DNA of 12,445 nt, taken from NCBI GenBank assembly GCA_903830745.1, contig CAIKVF010000131.1, positions 1 through 12,445 on the forward strand. Reading direction: 5' to 3'. A program made the position numbers and the translations under genes. Of the stretch, positions 7,506 through 12,445 are shown in pieces; within the stretch, counting starts at the first letter, position 1, and every line of letters begins with the position of its first letter. The notes beneath the pieces are model-generated. The model searched no databases. It worked only from the letters and a program-made list of their open reading frames with translations, and was not told where the DNA came from. Source of the stretch: an uncultured Actinomycetes bacterium (GTDB lineage Bacteria > Actinomycetota > Acidimicrobiia > Acidimicrobiales > RAAP-2).

Positions 7506-8464
7506 TTCGCTCCTTCAAAAGCCAAGAGCGCTGCACCGAGTGCTCCAGAGTTTGGTCCAAACTTTGTTGGGATAATTTTAAATGCCGGACGAGCTTCACG
7601 AGCCTCGACGAGTTCATCGAGGTATTCGCGCGCAGCTGGGAGCACGAGCTCGAACACCGACGAGAGTCCGCCGCCAATTACGTAGGTCCCACTGTCGAGC
7701 AGTACTTCGAGGTTTGAGAGTCCAAGAGCCATCCACCATCCGATTTCTCGCATGATTGCCATTGCTTCTTCACTTCCCTCGCCTGCTGCTTTGGAAACAT
7801 CTTCTGCTCGAACATTGTCTGCTCCGAGTGACGCAGTGAGTTGAGCAAGCTTGCCAGCATGCACCGCTTCGCCAGTCATGCGCTGCAGCGCACCACCGGA
7901 GCAGTATCGCTCCCAGCAACCTTTTCCACCACAGAGACACTGTGCACCGTTGGCGTTTACAACCATGTGGCCTATTTCTCCAGCGAATCCATTCTTTCCA
8001 CGTTGCAGTGCACCATTAACAAATAGCGCACCACCAATGCCCGTGCCGAGAGTCACCATTACAAAATCATCAACACCTTTTACCGCTCCCCACTCATGCT
8101 CACAGAGAGCAGCGCAGTTGGCGTCGTTGTCTGAATAGATGTGCGGTGACCTGAGTAGTTTTTTAAGCGACTCCGCAAGATTTATTCCGTGAGCGCTTTG
8201 CCAGTTCGGTGCGTATGCGAGTGTGCCGTCTCGTCTAATGAGACCAGGCAGTCCAAGTCCGACTCGGATCTTCGAAGGATCAAGATTGTGCTTTGCACAC
8301 AGCGACATAATTTGTTCAGCAATGGCATCACTCATTGCATCACTTGCGTCAGGAGCATGCAGTGTTTGACGTCGGTCTTCGTCGAGGATTTTTCCATCTC
8401 TCGAAACAAGTAGTGCTAAAGACTTCGTGCCGCCAATGTCGACACCTATTGCAACGTCAGTCAT
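7502..8464 (-). CDS. ROK-family glucokinase
   Basis: Cytoplasmic sugar kinase that would phosphorylate glucose (or a related hexose) to the 6-phosphate with ATP. The 320 aa match the usual ROK glucokinase length. Motifs in order: DIGGTK phosphate loop (9-14), LGLPGLI, SDNDANCAAL with catalytic D114, LGTGIGGAL (139-147), the GEIGHM sugar-binding helix with E163 and H166, and the zinc site H166-C176-C178-C183 (QCLCGGKGCWE). There is no N-terminal helix-turn-helix, so this is an enzyme and not a ROK repressor. The ATG at 8464 overlaps the SRPBCC stop as ATGA, and its own stop overlaps the LLM start as GTGA. Actinobacterial glucokinases of this family, such as Streptomyces GlkA, act in glucose use and carbon-source control. 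Strict glucose specificity is inferred. Confidence 0.88.
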   Translation of the reverse strand: MTDVAIGVDIGGTKSLALLVSRDGKILDEDRRQTLHAPDASDAMSDAIAEQIMSLCAKHNLDPSKIRVGLGLPGLIRRDGTLAYAPNWQSAHGINLAESLKKLLRSPHIYSDNDANCAALCEHEWGAVKGVDDFVMVTLGTGIGGALFVNGALQRGKNGFAGEIGHMVVNANGAQCLCGGKGCWERYCSGGALQRMTGEAVHAGKLAQLTASLGADNVRAEDVSKAAGEGSEEAMAIMREIGWWMALGLSNLEVLLDSGTYVIGGGLSSVFELVLPAAREYLDELVEAREARPAFKIIPTKFGPNSGALGAALLAFEGAK

Positions 8465-8901
8465 GAACGACGCTCTGCACGCTCTCTAAGTTCTCGTAGG
8501 GCCTGGATCTGGATGCGCTGTGCGGCACGAGCCTTCACGAAGGACGGAATTGGGACAGCGAGCTCAACTTCTAGGTCGTAGGTGACTTTTGTTCCGCTGC
8601 CTGATGGTTCAAAGCGGTACTGACCAACCAGTGACTTCGTGATGTCGCCATCAATTTGTTTCCAGTTGAGCTCACCTGGAGCTCGGCTGTAGTCGTAACG
8701 AAGTACGTACGTTGTTGAGCGACCAAATGCTGCAGCACGAAATTCAACTTCAAGAGCTCTTCCATCGGCATCACGCTCTAAGACTTCAATCTTTTTTAAT
8801 TCACCCACCCACTGCGAATAAGCAGCAAAGTCGGTGACTATGGAATAGACGGCGTCAGGCGATGCATTAACGACAATTGATAATGTTGCGCGCTGAGCCA
8901 C
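8461..8901 (-). CDS. SRPBCC-family (START-like) protein, Rv2185c/TB16.3-like
   Basis: Small cytoplasmic protein of the polyketide cyclase/START-like fold, which forms a hydrophobic ligand cavity. The 146 aa from the GTG at 8901 are close to the length of M. tuberculosis Rv2185c and follow its pattern: ASPDAVYSIVTDFAAYSQWV, IEVLERDADGRA, SKSLxGxYRF-like (TKSLVGQYRFEPSGSGTKV), TYDLEVELAVPIPSF and a basic C-terminal helix. The frame is open up to 9018, but that extension would run into the glycosyltransferase gene and encodes an unrelated-looking sequence. The GTG at 8901 has an AGGAGG four bases upstream and starts exactly where the fold begins. It lies 31 bp after the glycosyltransferase and overlaps the glucokinase by 4 bp. 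The ligand is unknown; a lipid or isoprenoid-like molecule is possible given the neighbour. Confidence 0.85.
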   Translation of the reverse strand: MAQRATLSIVVNASPDAVYSIVTDFAAYSQWVGELKKIEVLERDADGRALEVEFRAAAFGRSTTYVLRYDYSRAPGELNWKQIDGDITKSLVGQYRFEPSGSGTKVTYDLEVELAVPIPSFVKARAAQRIQIQALRELRERAERRS

Positions 8902-8932
8902 GGGCCCTCCTCTAACCAATACCTTAGAGCAG

Positions 8933-10084
8933 TTAAACGGTTGAACTGATGTTGTCAAACGGCTGCAGGCCGTTTCCGAGGCGCAGTGCGAGCCCGTTCC
9001 AGTCGAATCGTTCTTCACTCATCAGACGGGCTTGGTGTGCGTAGCGTGAACGACGCTCGCCGTCGCTAAGCAGTTCACCCATGGCAACAGCTAGGGCCTG
9101 GGCACTGCGTGACTTTGCCACCACTGTTCCAGTGACCCCATCAATGACTGCCTCGTGGCTACCGCCTGAGCGTCCAGCAATTTGAGCAATGCCGCTCGCC
9201 GCCGCCTCAACGAAAACTATCCCGAAACCTTCTTGTTCGAGCCCGAGCCACCTACTGCGACAATCCATCACCATGAGGTCGCTCGCCCCGAGCCACGGAC
9301 TCAAGTCGTCATCTGAAACGCGTCCTAAAAAGACAACCGGAGCATTTAACTTCTTCGCCAACTTTTCGAGTCGTTCACGGTCACGCCCAGATCCGCCAAT
9401 AGCTACTTGCAGAGTTGGAATGTTCACCTGCAGCTTTGCTGAAGCTCTAATGAGAGTGTCCATGCCTTTTCGTGGCACTAAACGTGAATACGAGCTCACA
9501 AGAAGTGCGTCAGGGTTGAGTCCGAGCTTTCGTCGAACATCGTCACGCTTTGAAGGATCGAGTGGAACAAAACGACTGGTGTCAACACCAGGTGGAATTT
9601 GCACCACTGGAGGCATGTACTCCCCAGCGTTCCTTCGAGCTTCTTGTTCTGGGTACGTGCCAGCACAGACAGCGACGCTGGCGTGGCGAAGAATGTATCG
9701 AAGGCTTGACGCAATGAGCGGGAGGCGACCTGGGATTGTTACTTCAGCACCATGAAGGATCACTCCGTAGGGCTTAGAGAGCCTTGGTCCAAGAAGACCA
9801 AGTGGCCACGCAGGGTCCAAAAGAACTAGGTCAGGTTGATGACGTGCAATTGCATCTTCAATAACGCGCAGCGCACGTCTCGTTGGAAAGAAGAGAGTTT
9901 TCGCTTTTATTCGCTCAATCACAACATCAGTTTCCTGGTCAAATGTTGCAGCATCGTCGTGCGATGAAGCAGTGAGGACGACTGCGCGTCCGGGCTCCAA
10001 GCGGCGCCAGAGTTCGTGTAGGCAGACCTGAATCCCGCCCGTCTTTGGCGGGTAGTCATTGGTCACGAGTAAGTGGCGCGCCAT
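8933..10084 (-). CDS. GT4-family glycosyltransferase, PimB'-like phosphatidylinositol mannoside mannosyltransferase
   Basis: Retaining GT-B glycosyltransferase of 383 aa. The N-terminal domain begins LLVTNDYPPKTGGIQ, with the GGIQ loop at 16-19 and HGAEV (H111). The C-terminal nucleotide-sugar domain shows SRLVPRKGMDTL (R201, K206), the GGSGRDRERL loop, VFLGRVSDDDL, and EGFGIVFVEA with the E285-x7-E293 pair, then AGRSGGSHEAV and DGVTGTVV. This arrangement closely resembles actinobacterial PimB' (M. tuberculosis Rv2188c), which adds the second mannose to phosphatidylinositol mannoside at the inner membrane face. The neighbouring Rv2185c-like SRPBCC gene supports that assignment. The donor and acceptor cannot be proved from sequence. 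No Shine-Dalgarno precedes the ATG; instead TAGCGT-N6-ATG suggests a leaderless mRNA and an internal promoter. Confidence 0.82.
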   Translation of the reverse strand: MARHLLVTNDYPPKTGGIQVCLHELWRRLEPGRAVVLTASSHDDAATFDQETDVVIERIKAKTLFFPTRRALRVIEDAIARHQPDLVLLDPAWPLGLLGPRLSKPYGVILHGAEVTIPGRLPLIASSLRYILRHASVAVCAGTYPEQEARRNAGEYMPPVVQIPPGVDTSRFVPLDPSKRDDVRRKLGLNPDALLVSSYSRLVPRKGMDTLIRASAKLQVNIPTLQVAIGGSGRDRERLEKLAKKLNAPVVFLGRVSDDDLSPWLGASDLMVMDCRSRWLGLEQEGFGIVFVEAAASGIAQIAGRSGGSHEAVIDGVTGTVVAKSRSAQALAVAMGELLSDGERRSRYAHQARLMSEERFDWNGLALRLGNGLQPFDNISSTV

Positions 10085-10096
10085 GCAACCACGCTA
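10085..10096 (-). promoter_or_regulatory. Leaderless-type promoter of the glycosyltransferase gene
   Basis: On the minus strand TAGCGT (10096-10091) is followed by six bases (GGTTGC) and the ATG at 10084. With a -10 ending at -7, transcription would start at the A of the ATG. There is no Shine-Dalgarno. The identical hexamer and spacing precede glbO. Confidence 0.55.
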
Positions 10097-10109
10097 CTTC
10101 GCAGAGCTC

Positions 10110-10322
10110 TTAGGGCTTTGACTCAATTCTTTGACGGTATTTGAGACTAGGGATCATTCCCTCGCTTGTGAAGATTTCAATGATCTTCGCTTCATCACTC
10201 GTCATAACGAGTTCATCAGGTGTACTGCCTAAAACAAAGCTCACCAAACAGTCACTGCAGTCCGGCGTGCTTCTTCTGACACATTCATTACAGCTAATCG
10301 ATACTTCAATGTTCTTACTCAT
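10110..10322 (-). CDS. Small four-cysteine protein of unknown function
   Basis: A 70-residue soluble protein with two CxxC motifs near the N-terminus, C11-x2-C14 and C22-x2-C25 (SCNECVRRSTPDCSDCLVSF). That spacing suits a zinc knuckle or another bound metal. The rest (LGSTPDELVMTSDEAKIIEIF...GMIPSLKYR) looks like a short helical segment. The motif plus a 'DELVMTxDEA' stretch resembles small conserved actinobacterial hypothetical proteins, recalled and not searched. The start is supported by AAAGGGA, a Shine-Dalgarno-like sequence five bases before the ATG at 10322. It lies 44 bp after the thioredoxin-like gene and 25 bp before the glycosyltransferase. No signal peptide or membrane segment is present. 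Confidence 0.78.
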   Translation of the reverse strand: MSKNIEVSISCNECVRRSTPDCSDCLVSFVLGSTPDELVMTSDEAKIIEIFTSEGMIPSLKYRQRIESKP

Positions 10323-10366
10323 TTGATCCCTTTCGCTTTTATAAAGCCTTCACTAAGGGTGTGACA

Positions 10367-10759
10367 TCAAAGTAGGAACGGGGCAATTTCCTTTGCAATT
10401 TGTGAGGGGCCAAAGACAACGCCTTCGGTGATAATCATTGAAGTTGAAGGGTCGATCAAAACAAAAAAGGGTGGCCACTTGATACCCAAGATGTCCAATA
10501 TTTCTGGGGAGATTATGACTTCTTGATTCCCATTTATCCATTCACCGTTTGGGTCACTCGTCTCAGAGACAACCAGCACATCTACGTTTCCTAGATCGTC
10601 CAGCGTGGAGTGAACAAAATCACGACAGCCATCACAATTTGGCTTTATTGCAACGACCAAAGTTTTCTCGGTGATCGATTTTGTGACTGGAACTCCGTTT
10701 ACGACACCTGAGATGCTCAGCGACACGTGACGCTGTCTTGGTTGGTCGAATGAACTCAC
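10367..10759 (-). CDS. Thioredoxin-fold protein with a CxxC motif
   Basis: A 130-aa protein with the outline of a thioredoxin fold: strand TLVVAIKP, redox motif C42-D-G-C45 at the start of a helix, strand VDVLVVSE, helix SPEILDILGI, the typical proline before the next strand (WPPFFVLID, P97 as the likely cis-proline), then a strand and a C-terminal helix. It has no signal peptide or membrane anchor, so a cytoplasmic thiol-disulfide or peroxiredoxin-like role is likely, though no active-site subfamily was recognised. The frame is open to 10810, but the GTG at 10759 overlaps the upstream stop as GTGA with AGGG just upstream and starts the fold correctly, so it was chosen. The short N-terminal segment before the first strand is not explained. 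Confidence 0.75.
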   Translation of the reverse strand: MSSFDQPRQRHVSLSISGVVNGVPVTKSITEKTLVVAIKPNCDGCRDFVHSTLDDLGNVDVLVVSETSDPNGEWINGNQEVIISPEILDILGIKWPPFFVLIDPSTSMIITEGVVFGPSQIAKEIAPFLL

Positions 10760-10974
10760 TCGCCCTCGGCGATTTCCTCTACACCGCGACCGTGGCCGCA
10801 CCAGCGACAATCAACTGACTCAACAGTCTTTGAAATAATTTCTGGTTCTTCGATTGTGAGGTCTCCGCCAACAGTGAAGTGGTGAAATGAGCGAATTGAT
10901 GTGGTTTCAACAACATCAAAACGGGTCAAATTTCCACAAGCGGTGCAGCGGTATCTAGTAGTCACGTCAATCAC
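10756..10974 (-). CDS. Small zinc-ribbon protein of unknown function
   Basis: A 72-residue protein with two paired cysteines, C10-x2-C13 (YRCTACGNLTRFDV) and C56-x2-C59 (VDCRWCGHG), separated by a beta-rich, acidic segment. This is a classic zinc-ribbon arrangement. The start is uncertain. The frame is open to 11124, but that would overlap most of the end of the PH-domain gene. The GTG at 10974 overlaps the upstream stop by 8 bp, and the GTG at 10965 lies two bases before the end of that stop codon. Both keep the ribbon intact; 10974 was chosen for its weak CGAG upstream. Translation is probably coupled to the PH-domain gene before and the thioredoxin-like gene after. Nucleic-acid binding or a protein-interaction role is possible but unproven. 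Confidence 0.72.
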   Translation of the reverse strand: MIDVTTRYRCTACGNLTRFDVVETTSIRSFHHFTVGGDLTIEEPEIISKTVESVDCRWCGHGRGVEEIAEGE

Positions 10975-11566
10975 GGTACTCGTCAAGTCGCTTGGACCAT
11001 TCACCTTCACTGGTAGTTCTCCTGCGAGGACGAACCTCAAATGAACGACCAGGTTCAAGATTTGCTTCGAAGACTGTGTCGAGGGGCAAATTCCCGTATG
11101 CCGGTGTTGCTCGCTCAGAGTCAATAAGTCGGCAAAGCGCCGCTGGGTGGTTTATTAGGCCCGAATAGAAAGGCCCAGAAGCTGTGTCGAGGACCACTTC
11201 GCCGCGACGCAAAGTTCGCTCTAGCAGCGTCGACTCGATTCGTGTTCCCGAGATGTCTCGAAGTTCAACTGCATTTGTAAATCGTGTTGCGATGCCACCC
11301 TCGGCGATAACTCGCTGGTTCGTTACATGGAGTTTGTGTGAACGCCACTTCCATGTTCTCGTTCCAACCAAAAATGCACACGGTCCCGCGAAAATAAAAA
11401 GAAGCAATGCTTCACGCGAAGACAGAAAGTGCACGTGTGTGACCATGAAGTCAACAAAAACGAGTGAAGTGGCGAGGCTTAACAATGGTCGAAAGAGACC
11501 CGAGACAACCGGGGTCACCGAAATGATCCTGTGTTCGTTTTCGCGAAGTGTGGTGCGACCTTGCAT
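10967..11566 (-). CDS. Bacterial PH-domain (DUF304/bPH2-like) membrane protein
   Basis: A 199-aa inner-membrane protein. Two hydrophobic segments (about residues 25-46 and 52-70) form a hairpin, so both ends face the same side. They are followed by a bacterial PH-like domain with the family pattern KLHVTNQRVIAEGGIATR, then VELRDISGTRIESTLLERTL and GEVVLDTASG. The C-terminus (VRPRRRTTSEGEWSKRLDEY) is basic and probably cytoplasmic. The role of such proteins is generally unknown; they are thought to organise membranes or bind lipids or proteins. There is no Shine-Dalgarno before the ATG, but TAGGCT-N6-ATG suggests a leaderless mRNA. It follows glbO by 41 bp and overlaps the start of the zinc-ribbon gene. 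Confidence 0.82.
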   Translation of the reverse strand: MQGRTTLRENEHRIISVTPVVSGLFRPLLSLATSLVFVDFMVTHVHFLSSREALLLFIFAGPCAFLVGTRTWKWRSHKLHVTNQRVIAEGGIATRFTNAVELRDISGTRIESTLLERTLRRGEVVLDTASGPFYSGLINHPAALCRLIDSERATPAYGNLPLDTVFEANLEPGRSFEVRPRRRTTSEGEWSKRLDEYRD

Positions 11567-11578
11567 AGGAACAGCCTA
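11567..11578 (-). promoter_or_regulatory. Leaderless-type promoter of the PH-domain gene
   Basis: On the minus strand TAGGCT (11578-11573) is followed by six bases (GTTCCT) and the ATG at 11566. No Shine-Dalgarno is present. An A/T-rich tract with eight consecutive T lies directly upstream. The spacing matches the glbO and glycosyltransferase starts. Confidence 0.5.
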
Positions 11579-11607
11579 AAAAAAATTAAGTGGCTCTTGC
11601 GTGATGG

Positions 11608-11982
11608 CTAAGCGTTGCGAAGTTGATGCGCAGCCATGTCGAAATACGAGTTCATCTCAACATATTGCTCGTTAGTCAGTTCACTTCGGACACTTTCTAA
11701 CGCCTGGCTCATTGCGCTAAGCCAGTTGTCGCGTGCCTTCTTCGTAATACGAAAAGGAGCGTGCCTCATACGAAGGCGGGGGTGTCCTCTCGCCTCCATG
11801 TAGACCTGTGGCCCACCCCAGTACTGCATCAAAAAAAAGACCAAATGTTGCTTCGCTTCAGTGAGGTCTTCGGGGTACATGGGGCGTAAAAGCTCGTCTT
11901 TTTCAATAACGCTGTAAAACGCATCGACCAAGCGAACAAAGAATTCTTGACCACCGACTTGGTCATACATTGTTTGTTCCAC
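11608..11982 (-). CDS. glbO: Group II truncated haemoglobin (trHbO)
   Basis: Small haem protein that binds oxygen; group II globins are linked to oxygen handling, respiration and peroxide or nitrosative chemistry in Actinobacteria. The 124 aa align closely with M. tuberculosis GlbO. The diagnostic residues are present: Tyr-B10 (Y23), Tyr-CD1 (Y36 in MYPEDL), proximal His-F8 (H74 in RMRHAPF) and Trp-G8 (W87 in ARDNWLSAM), plus the QYWGGPQVYMEARGHPRLR block. The GTG at 11982 gives MEQTMYDQVGG, the same N-terminal length as MPKSFYDAVGG in the mycobacterial protein, and has TAGCGT-N6 in front. An ATG at 11970 would be four residues shorter. It is the first gene of the leftward array, divergent from the tRNA gene, and the PH-domain gene follows 41 bp later. 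Confidence 0.95.
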   Translation of the reverse strand: MEQTMYDQVGGQEFFVRLVDAFYSVIEKDELLRPMYPEDLTEAKQHLVFFLMQYWGGPQVYMEARGHPRLRMRHAPFRITKKARDNWLSAMSQALESVRSELTNEQYVEMNSYFDMAAHQLRNA

Positions 11983-11994
11983 ACCCCCACGCTA
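11983..11994 (-). promoter_or_regulatory. Leaderless-type promoter of glbO
   Basis: On the minus strand TAGCGT (11994-11989) is followed by six bases (GGGGGT) and the GTG at 11982. The hexamer and spacing are identical to those before the glycosyltransferase gene. The G-run could also act as a Shine-Dalgarno for the later ATG at 11970, so leaderless initiation is likely but not certain. Confidence 0.5.
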
Positions 11995-12004
11995 GATGTT
12001 CGCC

Positions 12005-12010
12005 TAGACT
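12005..12010 (+). promoter_or_regulatory. Possible -10 element of the tRNA-Gly gene
   Basis: TAGACT fits the same TAGnnT pattern seen in front of the protein genes here and lies 24 bp before the mature 5' end of the tRNA. This would give a 5' leader of about 17 nt. No convincing -35 was seen. Confidence 0.4.
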
Positions 12011-12017
12011 TATCCGA

Positions 12018-12031
12018 GTCTCATTTGAGAC
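12018..12031. repeat. Inverted repeat in the tRNA leader
   Basis: GTCTCA-TT-TGAGAC has perfect 6-bp arms and ends two bases before the mature 5' end of tRNA-Gly. In RNA the 2-base loop is too tight for all six pairs. It may be a DNA-binding site or a structured leader trimmed by RNase P. Confidence 0.4.
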
Positions 12032-12033
12032 GT

Positions 12034-12107
12034 GCGGGTGTAGCTCAATGGTAGAGTTCCAGATTTCCAATCTGGCCACGCGGGTTCGATTCCCGCCACC
12101 CGCTCCA
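12034..12107 (+). tRNA. tRNA-Gly (anticodon TCC)
   Basis: A complete cloverleaf is visible. The acceptor stem pairs GCGGGTG (12034-12040) with CACCCGC (12097-12103), followed by discriminator T and an encoded CCA (12105-12107). The anticodon stem CCAGA/TCTGG (12059-12063 and 12071-12075) closes the loop TTTCCAA, giving anticodon TCC, which reads GGA and GGG glycine codons. The T-arm GCGGG-TTCGATT-CCCGC (12080-12096) is perfect. The D-arm begins TAGCTCAATGGTAGAG. The ATG of the next gene begins at 12108, immediately after the CCA. Confidence 0.97.
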
Positions 12108-12445
12108 ATGAGCAACATTTCAAAATCTCATGTGACGAGTGATGAAGTGTCCTTTTACGTAGAGCGTGCAGGCTCTGGACCAACAATCTTGCTAGTGGGT
12201 GGCTCTGGCTCGACGCTTGCATCATCGCAACCATTTCTCGAAATACTTCGTAAGCACGCTGATGTCATTGCATTCGATCATCGTGGCATGGGAAACTCCT
12301 CAACTCCCTCGGGGCCATGGACAATGGCTGATCACGCCAATGACGTTCGAGCAGTGCTTGACGGGCTCGGTATTTCATCATGCATTGTGTTTGGAGTTAG
12401 CTTCGGTGGAATGGTTGCTCAAGAATTCGCAGTTACATTCCCTGA
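12108..12445 (+). CDS. Alpha/beta-fold hydrolase (partial, 5' part)
   Basis: The first 112 residues of an alpha/beta-hydrolase; the window ends before the acid and histidine of the triad. Visible parts are the N-terminal strand FYVERAGSGPTILLVGG, the oxyanion-region GGSGST (in place of the common HGxP), DHRGMGNSS (57-65), and the nucleophile elbow GVSFGG with S98. This family covers esterases, haloperoxidase-like enzymes and C-C hydrolases, and the substrate cannot be told. The ATG at 12108 abuts the CCA end of tRNA-Gly with no leader and no Shine-Dalgarno outside the tRNA. A GTG at 12132 (start of VTSDEVSFY) is an alternative start but also lacks a ribosome binding site. It is probably cotranscribed with the tRNA. 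Confidence 0.85.
   Translation, partial: MSNISKSHVTSDEVSFYVERAGSGPTILLVGGSGSTLASSQPFLEILRKHADVIAFDHRGMGNSSTPSGPWTMADHANDVRAVLDGLGISSCIVFGVSFGGMVAQEFAVTFP

Noticed and set aside
8902..9018. N-terminal extension of the SRPBCC gene to 9018
   Set aside because: The extra 39 residues overlap the end of the glycosyltransferase gene and look unrelated to the fold. The GTG at 8901 has an AGGAGG and begins at the domain start.
9189..9755. 188-aa + strand open frame
   Set aside because: It lies antisense within the glycosyltransferase gene, is low-complexity and rich in Ser, Arg and Pro, and has no ribosome binding site or recognisable motif.
10338..10343. TATAAA on the minus strand as a promoter for the four-cysteine protein gene
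   Set aside because: The predicted start near 10331 would cut into the AAAGGGA ribosome binding site, so it was not called.
10760..10810. N-terminal extension of the thioredoxin-like gene to 10810
   Set aside because: The 17 added residues are an Arg-rich out-of-frame reading of the zinc-ribbon gene. The GTGA overlap at 10759-10756 is the better start.
10975..11124. N-terminal extension of the zinc-ribbon gene to 11124
   Set aside because: It would overlap 150 bases of the PH-domain gene and adds sequence with no relation to a ribbon.
11579..11607. Terminator after glbO using the T8 tract on the minus strand
   Set aside because: A run of eight T is present, but no convincing GC hairpin precedes it. 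It was treated as the A/T-rich upstream part of the PH-gene promoter.
12010..12234. 74-aa minus-strand frame containing AGIEPAWPDWKSGTLPLSY
   Set aside because: This is the familiar spurious translation of the strand opposite a tRNA gene. It is antisense to tRNA-Gly(TCC) and the start of the hydrolase, so it is not a gene.
1..12445. CRISPR arrays, insertion sequences, integrase or prophage genes
   Set aside because: No spaced direct repeats, transposase-like proteins, terminal repeats or att-like duplication of the tRNA 3' end were seen within the window.

Overview
The window looks like a chromosomal piece of an actinobacterium of moderate GC. The markers are a group II truncated haemoglobin very close to mycobacterial GlbO, a PimB'-like mannosyltransferase next to an SRPBCC protein resembling M. 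tuberculosis Rv2185c, an LLM-type oxidoreductase, a B12-dependent (class II) ribonucleotide reductase with an NrdR box, many 1-8 bp gene overlaps, GTG starts, and start codons with a -10-like hexamer directly in front of them (leaderless mRNAs). A free-living aquatic lineage such as an acidimicrobiial one would fit the base composition, but that is inference. No mobile elements, CRISPR arrays or phage genes were seen.

Layout. 1-90 is the probable 3' end of a + strand gene that meets nrdJ (142-2976, -) at a symmetric rho-independent terminator. nrdJ and glpK (3233-4690, +) are divergent. The region between them holds a near-consensus NrdR box over the likely nrdJ -10 element, a cluster of overlapping inverted repeats, and a leaderless-type glpK promoter. 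glpK is followed by an SMP-30/gluconolactonase-like gene (4726-5613). That gene abuts, stop codon to stop codon, the end of a long leftward gene array.

The leftward array (11982 down to 5614) holds, in transcription order: glbO; a two-TM bacterial PH-domain protein; a small zinc-ribbon protein; a thioredoxin-fold protein with a CxxC; a small four-cysteine protein; a PimB'-like glycosyltransferase; an SRPBCC protein; a ROK glucokinase; a short LLM oxidoreductase; and an AlaC-type alanine transaminase. Several junctions are GTGA, ATGA or TGATG overlaps, so translation is probably coupled. Promoter-like hexamers directly before glbO, the PH gene and the glycosyltransferase suggest at least three nested transcription units.

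On the right, divergent from glbO, lies tRNA-Gly(TCC). Its encoded CCA end is followed with zero spacing by the ATG of an alpha/beta-hydrolase gene that runs off the window.

Functionally the window combines dNTP synthesis, carbohydrate phosphorylation and lactone chemistry, phosphoinositide mannoside-type lipid glycosylation, alanine/pyruvate exchange, and a compact group of cysteine-motif proteins beside an oxygen-binding globin. The least explained parts are that cysteine-motif group, the promoter motif shared by four genes, and the palindrome cluster between nrdJ and glpK.
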